DNA from: Siphonodentalium dalli
Lineage: Eukaryota; Mollusca; Scaphopoda; Gadilida; Siphonodentaliidae
DNA length: 64,000 nt
NCBI GenBank assembly: GCA_032622095.1
Contig: CP136063.1
Span: forward strand, 212,369,982 to 212,433,981
Reading direction: 5' to 3'
Shown here in pieces: positions 24,376 through 35,850 of the stretch (position 1 is the first letter of the stretch; every line of letters starts with the position of its first letter). A model generated the notes under the pieces. It was given only the letters and a program-made list of their open reading frames with translations. It was not told the DNA's origin and made no database searches. The translations under genes and the position numbers were made by a program.

Positions 24376-27266
24376 TCTATATCTATATTTGCGAATGTCT
24401 GTCTGTCTGTCTGTCTGTCTAGATGGCACAAAAGGGGTCTAATAGGGGTAACTTTTTACGAGAAAGATAATGGCGAGGGTTAGAATTTTCTAAAGTAACG
24501 CCTTTGTTGTCAGGGGGGGGGGGAAGGGGGAGGGGCAGAATACAAATTTGTCGCCGATTGCCACCAAACTTATATATATAATCATCCCCATAATATGAGG
24601 AATCTAATGGTGTGGTTTAAATGTGTCAAAAGTCGCACCGTTCGCGTCAGGGATGCCTGGAAGGGGAGAGGGGCACCAAAATTGATCAAAATAATTTTAG
24701 CGCCGAATTCCACCAAATTGATGCACATTCTTCTGAGATCTTTTCCATGATACAAGGAATCTTATTGTGTGATCTAAAGACGCCAAATTGGTGTCGTTGG
24801 GATGAGAGATTGGGGGGCGGTGGGTGGGTACTAAACCTGATAATAATTGGTTTAGTCGCTGATTGCCACGAAACTTATAAAAATTCATCCCCATGGTTTT
24901 GAGGTGCCAATGGCATGGCTTAAAGCTGTCAAAAATGGCGTCATTCGAGTCAGGGGTGCACTGAAAGGGAGAGGGGCACCAAAATTGATACACAATATTT
25001 TTAGCGCCAATTTCCACCAAATTGATACACATTCTTATCCATTATATGAGGAATCTAATCGTGTGATTTTAAAGACGTCATATTGGTGCTGCTTTGGTGA
25101 GAGATGGGGGTGCCGGGGTGGGCACTAAATTTGATTTTTTTAAAAATTAGTCGCGGATTAGCACCAAACTTACAAATAATAATCTCCATGATATCAGGAG
25201 TTTAATTGTGTGGTTTAAAGATGTCAAAAGTGGGGCCATTCGAGTCAGGGGTGCCTAGAGGGTGAGAGGGGCACACACATTGATAAACAATATGTTTAGC
25301 GCCGATTTCCACCTGATTTATACATATTCTTCTCCGTGATACGAATAATCTAATCGTGTGGTTTAAATGCGCCAAATTGGTGCCTTTTGGGTGAGAGATA
25401 TGCAATGGTGGCCCTAAATTTGATACGAATTTGTATACTCGCCAATTTTCATAAATTTTATATATATTCATCTTTATAATGAGTCTAAGTGTGTGGTTTA
25501 ATGATGTCAAAAGTGGCGCCGCTTGAGTCCGAAATAGGGACGGGAGGGTCACCAAAAACATATAAAAATGTTTAGTGCCAATTACCATCAAATTCATACA
25601 CGTTTTTCTCAAATGATACAATGAATGAAATATTTGCGAATATCTGCCTGTGTTCTATACATGTATATATAACTTTAAGGGTACAATGGAGATGGCACCA
25701 ATGCGGTCTATATATATAACATGGGTAACTTTTTACGAGTAAGATAATGGTGCGGGTTAACATTTTCTAAAGTGACGTTGTTGGTGCAGGCCTGTGTTTG
25801 TGTCAGGGGAGGGGCTATTTTTAGCGCAGATTTCGACCAAATTGATATATTATTCTTCTCCGTGATACGAGGAATATAAACGTGTGATTTAAAGACGCGC
25901 AATTGGTGCCGGTTGGGTGAGTGATGGGGGGGTAATAACTATGATAACAATTTGTTTAGTTGCCGATTACCACCAAACTTATATATATATATTTAGCACT
26001 GATTCCACCATGATGCACGTTCTTCTCTAATGATATGATGAATTAAATCACATTGGGGGTCGTTTGGGCCATGGGTGGCGAGAGGAGATTCACTAGCATT
26101 TATAAGATTGTTCAATTCGCCGATATCCAACAAAGTTATATATAGTCATCTCCCAGGCCATCCCCATGTCGTTCTAAGGAGTTTTTGGCATTCCAATTTC
26201 ACAATCTCGACAAATGGTGACCGAATTAAGTCACTTGAACAATTATATCTTCTCGACTGTCATATGTATATGGGGACGGAAATCAGGGCATTCCTATAAT
26301 GATCTAGCAACACAGATACATAGAAGAAAGCATTAAAAGTATATTTATATCAATCCATTTAAGAGATACATATATTCATTCAAACTGAGGGACCTTGAAT
26401 CGTCAGAGGATTGCATATTAGAATGGCTCATGTATATATTATAACATGATTGAGTCTGTCCCATTTAATATAGTTTCCACACAAAAAGTTACAATTGCCA
26501 AGAGATATGGAAATGTAGAGCAGGCCTGTTCAAACATAGTGGTCACAGTGTGCAGTCAAATATGATTACTTCTGAGATAAAGGAAAACGCAGTCCGTAGC
26601 TCATGACTTTTCAGGATCCTCCAATAGTGACATCTGACAAGGGTATATCTGCCCGATACAGAGGATTTCTTTCATTTTTTTAGAACAGACTCATCGCCTA
26701 ACATAAACAACTCAAAATATCGCTGTGTCGGGCACATGTAGCTGATATACGTGCATAACATCATTTCTTTTAAACTGAAAATGATTAGCCAGTATATAGC
26801 ACCAGAACAGAGGAGCACCTGGACATATCTTTAAAACATCTGTATCTTCATGAAGATATGATAAACTAGATAATATTGATTGATTGATTGATTGATTGAT
26901 ACATCTCTATGTAAAACATAATTGTCGTCTTTTATTTTTTCGAACTAATGTGTTTATGATGTTCATGTTTCATGCTATAACGTCTGAAGTATTCGCAGTT
27001 GTAAATAAATAAATACTTCTTTATTGGTGGGACGGATTAAACGCGATAAACAAAATGATAATCGCTGATCGCTCGCTCCGACCCGACAAGGTGAGCCACT
27101 ACTTATATTCCATGTGTAAGAATCATGTTTTGTTATGCCATTTGGATATACAATTTATGAGAATACGTGTAATACTTTGAGAGCAAGAGTATTCTCTATT
27201 CCAACCAAATATCCACAGAGGGTTTCACATCACTTTAACCTGGGCAACGCCGGGTAACCCTGCTAG
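24376..27266 (+). mobile_element. Helitron-like non-autonomous element B (HINE/pearl-like)
   Basis: 2.89 kb. Starts TCTATATCTATATTTGCG, followed by GTCT repeats (about 24397-24420). A tandem core of about 135-bp units (24540-26000) carries the GTCGCCGATTGCCACCAAAC and GCGCCGATTTCCACC boxes. About 1.2 kb of unique sequence follows. It ends CCTGGGCAACGCCGGG, TAACCCTG, CTAG, then T. The base before the 5' TC is G rather than the usual A. It is an inverted paralogue of 4116-6942; similarity stops sharply at both named ends. No Rep/helicase frame, so it is non-autonomous. The ORFs of 24621-25902 are tandem-core frames. Confidence 0.75.
26876..26902 (+). repeat. TTGA tetranucleotide microsatellite
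   Basis: About six TTGA units inside element B. The sister element A has only an 'ATCAATCAATATA' remnant at the matching place. Confidence 0.85.
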
Positions 27267-28059
27267 TAGCAAATATAAACACAATTGAAATGGCGACAAG
27301 CATAAGGCAATTCACAATAAACACTTGTCATTAGTCTTGATATATAGATATTCAAATTGTGCTTATGTTTTGGTCTATGGTACATAGGCCAAATCACGAC
27401 ATTGTATGCTTATGGGTGGCGGAAAGACGGCGCAGATCTTACCGCGGAATCAATATACTAAGTGTACACATAAACCACATACCCCCAAACTTGCACAGAT
27501 ATTCGATAGATATTTTCACTTAACATGGACCCCATATCAGTGTTGCTGATCGGGATTCATAACACCTTCGTCTTTGATGTAGTGTTTTATGGGGATACAA
27601 GTAACTGAGTGTAAATCAGAGTGATGTGATAAACTCAAAATCACTGGCATATAGTGTTGTTTTCTTGTTTACGCAGTAGAGTCCTTTGTGTTTCTCCAGA
27701 AAAACCTGGAAATGCCATGCTCAAGTGCCCAATTGCTGCAAATGCATATATTCACATTGTATGACTCATATTCAATGAAAATTTGGGAATTAGAAATGTA
27801 TTTCTCAGACCCCTCTGTCTCAATGTCTCTATAAACATGTCGTCACTGGAGTCATGTTTGACATGTAGTCACTGAACGCTAATTGAACGGTTGGCTATCA
27901 GAGCCATGTAGTACTTCTGATTGAGAAAAGCAAATGTAGATAAATATATGTCGATGCTATTCCATTCCAAAATTTTATTATTGAAAAGTTAACTTATCAC
28001 GTGATACCTACAATCAACTACCGACACTAGAGCGAAAAAACACACCATTTGAACGGTTG
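27267..28059. other. No recognisable gene
   Basis: Nothing identified. Confidence 0.35.
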
Positions 28060-29012
28060 TTGATGACTTATGGCACTTCTACAACAAATTCAGCGCAAAG
28101 CACCACAAAGGGAAGTCTCTTCTCTGGCTGTTGTACTTCATCGCAAAATTGAAATGACATCCATATTATGGGATGTCATCTTGTATTTTAATATCCCTCT
28201 GCGATTGTGGTTGTCACACAATTATGTCGCACAAAAAGACATCTACAACTGCGCATTTGTTTTATTCGTGGTTACGATTCTCAGAGATTTCTTTGTGTAC
28301 AATGTTATAACTTTAGAGATGAGGAATGTTGAGTTTTGTGTTAATGACAGAACTACTATTTCATGTGACTAATGTAATGAGATTAATGTAATAAATCGCC
28401 ATAATATATACCACAGGTGACGTCATTTCTCCTGTTTTCTCGTATTTCTTTTCACGAAGTGTTATAAATTTGAGACATGTCAAAGCTCATCTGATTTTGT
28501 GTGTATATACATGATCGCCATATTTTGGTCTCCGTCGTCACGCAAACAATAAATTGCCGTTTAATAATGGAACACACAGTCTAGCTAATACATCGCTATA
28601 CGTATATAACACCATATGAGACGTCTTTTCCCGCATATCGTATTAGTTGTTCACAACGTGTTGACATTAAACTTACTGCCATGTTGGTCGCCATTATGGC
28701 ACCATAGTGGATGCGATTTCAAACTTTTTGTTTCTTTATCGTATTCAGTACAAATACTTCTTTTTTACCTGTACTATACTCCTTAGTGGCGTATTTGTGT
28801 CTGTAGGGGTCGTTAAGTTTTTTGTCTATTATTTCATCAATTGATAATATGGATTAATTGTGAATCTAATGTTTGATATGAAATATTATATGTAGTCAGT
28901 ACAATGATATATATAATATACCATAGGGGACGTTTCTTTTCTGTATGCCCGTTCACTAAGTTTTAAAATTAAAATTGGCCTCCATATTGAACGCCATCTT
29001 GTATTATGATAC
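28060..29012 (+). repeat. Dispersed repeat family R, forward copies (left part)
   Basis: Two to three diverged units carry GGATGTCATCTTGT / GAACGCCATCTTGT and GTTTGATATGAAATATTATA boxes. The 100-aa frame at 28070-28372 is a translation of this repeat. At 28810-28815 this copy reads CGTTAAG, the uninterrupted form of the site where the 32473 MITE sits in a sister copy. The last unit is split at 29012 by the 2.94-kb insertion and resumes at 31957. Confidence 0.65.
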
Positions 29013-30026
29013 TGTAACGATCAAGTGGTCTATACACAACTATGTGACCTTGATATCTAAGAGGCCTGTGAAGTAAGATGAATCGTAATTGCTTCCAGTC
29101 ACCCGGTGCAATTTATGACCATTTACGACACTGATCTCTGAGAAACCAGATGACATAGAATGAACAAATCACATGAACAATACATAAGTCAGGATAGGCT
29201 TTGTGGTATAACCACATAGAAAAATAGATCTGACACCAACATGCTTTGTTTAGGATGGGCCTATTACAGCCGATGATGAAAAATGGAATACTTATAATGA
29301 CTAGATAATATAAGTTCAACAAGTTTATTAAACTTAACAAATGAAATTAGAATTTGCATGTGTGAATAATATTCCATTAATTATTTTTTACAGTTAGAAT
29401 GTTGAATGTGTGAAATAAGTGATTTCTTCTGAGGCTGGTTGAATGTGAAAAAACTTAAGTGGTTGAAATATTAAAGGAGAAAGTATTTAATTTACTAAAA
29501 TTAAAAGTTTACTTAAAATATAGCTAATAAGATATAATTATTATAACTTAGAATATAAAGCTAGTTAAAACTTTATAGATGAAAATTTACTACTAAATTG
29601 AGTTTTATAAGTTCCCTAAATATTCCCCACATAAGTTGAATGAAACGTTCATTTATACATTTGTATTTTATATAAGTGATTTCTTTTTGGTGTTCACATG
29701 TTTGACTTAGAAATATTTATTAAGAATAGAAATTAGGTGACTGAAAAATGATCTAAGTCAGATAAATTTATTAAAGATTGACTTTAAATTTAACTATCTA
29801 AAGTATTTACTTTAAATATGACTATTTAGAGTATTTACTTTAAATATGAGAATTTATTTAAATATATGAATATTTAAAGTATTTGAAACATTGGCATTTA
29901 TTACTTGCCAATAGAAACTATGAAGATTGAAGTAATTGGTGACAATAACTATCACAACATTTGTACATATACAACACATAACAGTTATTTTCACGTTGTT
30001 TGTCTGTGAATATCAATATGTAGGTA

Positions 30027-30242
30027 AATCAAAGTGTAACAGTTGGGCACAACCAAATATCACACCATGATTGGACTTAGTAAAATTCCACCCCAACAGG
30101 TCCCAATATAATATAAACTTATGAGTAATTAGTCAATCAAAGTGTAACCTTTTGGACATAACCATATATCACACCATGATTGGACTTAGTAAACTTCCAC
30201 CCACACAGGCCCCAATATAATATAAACTTATGAATAACTACT
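30027..30242 (+). repeat. 108-bp tandem duplication inside the LTR-like insertion
   Basis: Two units start at about 30027 and 30135 and share AATCAAAGTGTAAC, TATCACACCATGATTGGACT and CCCAATATAATATAAACTTA. Confidence 0.85.
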
Positions 30243-31404
30243 TCCACGAAGGCTACGGTCCACAGAGGCAAAAATTCACAGACTATTTGTGTGAAATAAG
30301 AATAAATCTCCATTTAAATATGGAGAAGATAACTTAGCAGAATTTACATGCCAAGTCCAAAAACTATTATTAATACCATGAACTGAACATCTAAGCATCA
30401 ATTACTTGCTAAGACTAGGTGAATATGAATTAAGATGTGCACTATGAAATGTATGACAACACTTAAAGTGCTTGATATATTAACACTATATTTGTGATTG
30501 TGAATAAGACACGAATTTGATCAATGATTGAGTTATAATTTTTCAATGAATGGAACTATGATATATATTGATGTGAGAATATGAAATAATACACAAAGGC
30601 TGAAATAAAACCAAGTGGCCAAGGTAAGTTTTATTTCAGGATTCTGCCCTCCAATTAACTTTAAGTAACTTAATGACTTACTTTATTTATTAGAAGAATA
30701 TTTATTTATTATGGTTGATAAATTTCTAAGTCATGTGCCACTTCAGGCTATAACAAAGATCAAGTTGAGTGCTCATTTCAAGTGGCTAAATAGTTAGGTA
30801 CAACCTAAACTTATTACATGCCTCTTCAGGCTAGTATGGCATCAGTGCCTAATTTGCCATAGGATAATAGAAATATTAATTGCCTCTTCATGCCAAATTT
30901 CAGTGATAGTTGAATTAAATGGCTCTTAACTTCGAAGATCTAACCACTTCAGGCATTGTCCTAACTAGGCTTCTTCAAGCAAACTCAGCTGAGCACATAC
31001 CATTTAATTCAGCATGCCACTTCAGGCTCTCACTGAAAATTCCCACCATGGAAGGATTCTGTCATATTTGACAGTAATAGTGCATGGCTACTTACAGCAC
31101 TTGCACAAATACAACAAAGACATCTCATAATTTAAGCCATTGAACAAATTAGTAATGAGCAACATCAAAAGCCATTTGGAAATAGTAATAGAAACACTAT
31201 TGTTTTTAACCATTAAAAGTTAAATTACTTGTTAGAAAAGTTAGACATTACTTTAAGTAATTAAATAGCATTTAGTAATAACTTAGAAATAATTGCCTGA
31301 AAAACATAATAAGTTACAAAACCCATTTTACCAAATACATAGCAGCAGAATGAACAGCAGAAATTTTGAATGAAGCGACAGAATATAGTTCTAAATGATG
31401 CCTA

Positions 31405-31530
31405 TCTTTTTATACTTAAATCCTCTACCATTTTCTGGTGGTGGAGCAAACTGGCACAGTGATTGGCCGGCTAATCGTTAACCCTTAACGATTGGCCAGC
31501 AGCTCCGCAACCAGAATCTGGTAGAATAAA
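31405..31530 (+). promoter_or_regulatory. TATA-like box followed by a long imperfect hairpin
   Basis: TTTTTATACTTAAATCC near 31409 is TATA-like. Immediately downstream, 31428-31526 folds with outer arms CTACCATTTTCTGG / CCAGAATCTGGTAG and inner arms ATTGGCCGGCTAATCGTT / AACGATTGGCCAGC. In an LTR reading, this could be core promoter plus a structured R region. That role is inference only. Confidence 0.35.
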
Positions 31531-31956
31531 TAGTGCTAATTACGTTTGTGCATAATTAGCGTAATAATCACAAGATATTTATGAAACATTTGTAATATTT
31601 TATAAATAGGTACATAATAATTCATAATTATGCATAATTGTGTTGGACACATTTTTATTTGAGTTAATGTGTAGTTTAGGCTGATTACACAAAGATGTTT
31701 ATACCAGCGTAGGACTACGCAAAAATGGCTGCGCCCATAAAGAAGCGAAACTGCCAAATTATGAAATGAAAGTTTTGACTGTGGTAAGTTATGAACTAGT
31801 GATTTGTGACTTATTACGTATGTTGTGATGAAACATTTGTAAGGTGAAACTTCTGAATACGATGAGATTGAGAATGGTGTAGAATACAAAATAGTTTGAT
31901 GATATGAATATTATGGTTTGGAGAAATTATATAGTCATAAATGCCAGGCCTTTACA

Positions 31957-33110
31957 ATACTCTTCTAATAACAAATCCAGATGGAAATTTTCTCTCGTCA
32001 ATTCGTATGTGTATTCTACATTAAATAAAACAAAATACTGAGCATTATGCGATCATCCGTGGTTCCAATCCCAGGCGATAACTTTAGTTCGATTTTTATG
32101 AAATTGAACGCCAGGATAATTTTTTGCCTATTATTTTACCAATTGATAAGATGTATTAATGGTGAAACTAATGCTTGATATGAAATGTTATTCTATATGG
32201 TCATTACAATAATATACATTTTGCCACTGGGTCGTTCCTTTTCTGGATTTTTCGTATGTCGCTTCACTAAGTCTTAAAATTTAAATTGAATGCCATATTG
32301 GACGCCATCATGGATTTTGATACTAATAGTGAAAATGGATGGAAAGTTCGCATTTTACACTTGCTATGTGTGTTCTAAATTAAATTAAGGCAAATACTAC
32401 GCTTTATTCTATCATTCTTGGATCCAATCCCGGCGATGGCTGTATTTCGAAATTTATGACATTGGGAGAGGGTTAAAGGGGTACTGTACGCCATTTTCAA
32501 TAAATTCCCGGTGATAACAACGATCTATTATCGATACTATATAGAAATATAAGTAATTTGAGTCGAAGATGTATTCTGTAAACGCTCAGGTTAATAGGCT
32601 ATCTTAAAATTTAATAATTTAAAAGTTAATAATTTAATATAAATTGATTTTATGGCTCCAGCCATAAAATGGCGTCTCTTAAAATTGGAATTTCCGTGTA
32701 CAAAACGTAATCAAATTATAATTGAGGGATACTGGATTAATAAAACAATTGCACACACGATCGTTTGAAACATTATGCTTATACGGGGAGAAAACCCAAG
32801 CCACTCATTGACTAGTGACCATACACTAACTTAAATGGGTATATGGGACTACTAAGCATATAATATAATGTTTATTTGATTCATTTGGTTGAAAACTGTA
32901 CAAAAATTACTCGACAACGACAATTTGTATATTTGCATTCCGGTAAATTTGCCATCCGTAACAATACTTCGTACTCAACAGACTTTCAAAAAATGGAAAA
33001 GTTGTTACCTTATTCTCCGACTCGGGGATTATAGAAACCAACAACAACATCTTGGGTACAGTACCCCTTTAAGTGTTTGCCTATTATTTCAAAATATATA
33101 AAGTTTATAA
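31957..33110 (+). repeat. Dispersed repeat family R, forward copies (right part)
   Basis: Resumes the unit broken at 29012 and holds one complete unit plus part of another. TTAA at 32156-32159 is the empty counterpart of the MITE site at 21717. The next unit is interrupted by the MITE at 32473-33072. Confidence 0.65.
32473..33072. mobile_element. TTAA MITE 'AGGGGTACTGTAC', copy 1
   Basis: 600 bp including TTAA at both ends. Terminal inverted repeats are AGGGGTACTGTACGCC and GGGTACAGTACCCCT. The flanks GGGAGAGGG and GTGTTTGCCTATTATTTC rejoin as an uninterrupted family R unit (compare 28805-28835 and the complement of 21480-21520). The sister copy lies at 36831-37419. The 70-aa frame at 32889-33101 runs off the element and is not a gene. 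Confidence 0.85.
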
Positions 33111-35005
33111 CGCCAGGTTGCAAATAATCCACTCTTCCCAAACATATATGATAAGATGGGCTAGGCACAGCGCTTTAGTTTTCTATAGAGTTGGCGGGCG
33201 ACTGTTTCTCTGAATCGTCATTTTTTTTTACGCAGAACGTTACATTTTCTACAATGACGTCGCGAAACCTCAAACAAACCAGAACAAATAAGAATCTAGT
33301 TCCAATCTAGTATCACCATGTGCCACATAATAACAAAAACGTCGTTCGTTTTTATTGTGATTTGATTGTCAACGGGGTTACCATACATATCTGCCACCAA
33401 TTCCGACAAGGCCAAGAATCATTTTCGTAAACAATATAGATTTACCTTCCAGAAACAGTTGGTATCAACTTGTTCTACCGAGGGTAGGGGTATCTCGAAA
33501 ACTGATGCCTTTTTTGTATTTGGCCGCTCCTCTAATTGTCTCGTAACAAAGGTAGCTTTGGGAATTTTGACTTAGTTGATGTCGAATTTCTAACGACTTC
33601 TACTATAACTCAATTATTCATATGGTCAATGTTCGTTCACTGATCGCCAATTCTGGCATTTATGATGTCGATATACAGGTTTATATGGGACGTGGTTACG
33701 ACATGAAACCACGCTTTCTACGCAGATTTTTATAATTATCATTACTTAATTGCCCCTAATGTCACATTGTTGATTTAACAAAAAACGTTTTACGCCGATA
33801 ATGTGCGCGATTTTGATGACCGACCACCGAAAACGATTTACTCGAATATATACGGGCCTCATATATATGCTTTGAGAAATACTTTCCATGGCCACATCCA
33901 TTTTCCAGCTGTTTACATTTTTTCGAACATAAGTGAAAAACAAAACGCTCTTTATTTCTACCATATCAAGAATAGACTAAGACGGAACGCTATTTTCTTT
34001 TCCATGCCATGCAAATGGCTGTTGTTTTTTTTTGGGGATCCAAACATCGGGTTCAATGTCGTATTTTTCCGATTCCTATGCGTCTTTCGGGGATATGTCG
34101 TAGAAAGGTAGTTCAAGTGTTTATCGACCTATTTCTCTCCGGGTAAAAAACATAAAAAGCGAATATTATTACGTGTATTTTGGGGAATTTAATACTACAG
34201 TCGACCATGTGTGGCGCTACCACAGTCAGCGACGACCAAGATCTTATTATAATCGACTGCACGGGGACAGTCAAGCTGGAGGAACAAGCAAACCATAGTC
34301 AGAAATGGTAACGCCCTCAAGATCATATTATTAGCCATATATAAAATATAAATTATACTGGTTTCATAAATATCAGAAGCTCTCAGTTAGAGCTTTCCGG
34401 TGAATGGCAACAAGCCAGATTTCCGACTAAATCCTGAAAAATTACCCATAATTCTGCTGTGGTTAAGGAGTCGATTATTTAGTGCATTACTGTACTTCCA
34501 ATTCACCACCTCAGCAATGTTAGTTGTTATATTATGCATTGTGTTCCCACAATAAAATCTTCAAGAGTGGCCCAGCCATTGTTCACACCTAGATATCGAA
34601 AGCAATTAACGCGGTCCTAAAAGTTACATATATATACTGCAACAATGATACATTCGTGAAGATATATCCGCGAATACATACATCCTGCAGAAATTCAAAC
34701 CGATACCCTATATCGAGTACATTATTAATCAAAGTTACTCTATAGCTCCTATGACATCGCCAGATCAGCCTCGCAGTATACACCCTATGGGCGTAATCAA
34801 TCATTTCAAACGGGGTAACGTACGTTCCAATGAAATTGCTCACATAGAAGAATGTGATGTCTCGACCAATGGACCTTTCCCTACGTACCGCCCACCTATA
34901 GCCTATATCATATCGCTCCACTTTCGGAACGCAAGTTCGAAATCAAACTGATTTCATGAGAATGTGCAAATATGCCGCAGACAGTATATTTGGTTTTAAT
35001 AAGAT
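33111..35005. other. No recognisable gene over 1.9 kb
   Basis: Open frames at 33366-33575, 33803-34111 (+) and 34589-34921 (-) show no recognisable domain. A segment near 34530-34610 is inverted-homologous to 868-930. Confidence 0.35.
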
Positions 35006-35395
35006 TTAATAAGAAAACGATCGTTTGCAATCTACATTTGACACTGGTACACAATACAGAATTTCCGCTAAATTACTAACTATCGGAAAGAGTTCGTTAT
35101 TTCTTATCGCAAACTGAACATAACTGTCTATATCGTCCATCTCCTTTTTGATCCTACACGCTTTCCTGAATATCTCAATTTCAGTTTTCACTTCTTCCTC
35201 ATTAATGTCATAATCGCGCATCGTTTCAAATAATCCACCAATCGCTTGGAATGCTTTATGATAACTTGCTTATCACTATATAACGGATCAAACAGTAAGT
35301 TGGTCAAACTAGAGAGGATCTCCGAGTCTCATCATCAGCGAACCTACTCTTCAAATTATCAACCAGAACTAGATATGTCCAATGTTGGTGCAGGA
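35006..35395 (-). pseudogene. hAT-family transposase C-terminal fragment (ZNF862/KIAA1586-like)
   Basis: The 71-codon frame 35221-35006 ends in ELFPIVSNLAEILYCVPVS then NVDCKRSFS. This matches the hAT dimerisation-domain pattern of a 'P-L--LA---L--PVS---ER-FS' block. Known hAT-derived proteins of the ZNF862/KIAA1586 type carry the same block near the C-terminus. Upstream (35395-35222), two other frames give VDNLKSRF and then LTNLLFDPLYSDKQ, consistent with the same domain broken by at least two frameshifts. The ER of the motif is KR here, and the frame stops straight after RSFSY. It is a decayed fragment, without the catalytic D/D/E region nearby. Confidence 0.6.
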
Positions 35396-35413
35396 AATAT
35401 ATGTTATGCATTT

Positions 35414-35850
35414 TGTAACCTGGTTACAAAGTTACATTTGGAAGTCGTTTCAAAAATGCGACGTGTTTTCGCGGTTACGGTTACATTTGGAAGTCGTTTA
35501 AAAAATGCGACGTGTTTCATTTTTCTAGTTGGAGTTATTCTCTGCTAATCATTTGTAACCGTAACCGAGAAAACACGTCGCATTTTTAAACGACTTCCAA
35601 ATGTAACCGTAACCGCGAAAACACGTCGCATTTTTGAAACGACTTGCAAATGTAACTTTGTAACCAGTTTTTAACAAGGATGGGTGAAATATTTTCATTT
35701 TTCTAGTTGGAGTTATTCTCGGCCATCCATTTGTAACCGTAACCGAGAAAACACGTCGCATTTTTTAAACGACTTCCAAATGTAACCGTAACCGCGAAAA
35801 CACGTCGCATTTTTGAAACGACTTGCAAATGTAACTTTGTATTTCCTAAT
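35414..35850. repeat. Large palindrome plus partial duplicate (GTAACCGTAACC boxes)
   Basis: A first arm (about 35414-35535) and its complement (about 35549-35670) share GCGACGTGTTTTCGCGGTTA and GGAAGTCGTTT. A second copy of the right arm, with its CTAGTTGGAGTTATTCTC spacer, follows at 35698-35845. The 149-aa minus frame at 35703-36152 is partly a translation of this. A further short inverted pair around GTAACCCAGTAACTGGTTAC lies at 35962-35985. Confidence 0.75.

Larger units (their letters stand above)
29013..31956. mobile_element. 2.94-kb LTR-like insertion (possible solo LTR) with ATAC target duplication
   Basis: Starts TGTAACGATC and ends GGCCTTTACA, giving TG...CA ends with a short TGTAA/TTACA inverted repeat. 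It is flanked by ATAC at 29009-29012 and 31957-31960. The joined flanks reproduce an uninterrupted family R paralogue (minus strand near 22415-22440, TGATACTCTTCTAATAG), so both borders and a 4-bp duplication are seen directly. The interior is very AT-rich with no gag, pol or transposase frame and no internal direct repeat of its ends. A long solo LTR or a non-coding LTR relative fits best; other TG...CA elements are possible. Confidence 0.72.

Noticed and set aside
24621-25902. Series of 60-140-aa frames as a repeat protein gene
   Set aside because: They read the tandem core of Helitron-like element B in mixed frames and strands; the sister element A has different breaks.
4116-27266. A large segmental inverted duplication covering 2-7 kb and 20-27 kb
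   Set aside because: Only the long-TIR element and the Helitron-like element match; the DNA between them does not, so these are separate transposon copies.
29013-31956. Complete LTR retrotransposon
   Set aside because: No direct repeat between the two ends and no gag, protease, RT or integrase frame; only LTR-like termini are supported.
31990-32440. tRNA-derived SINE (B-box-like GGTTCCAATCCC in family R)
   Set aside because: No A box at a suitable distance, no cloverleaf, and other copies lose the motif.
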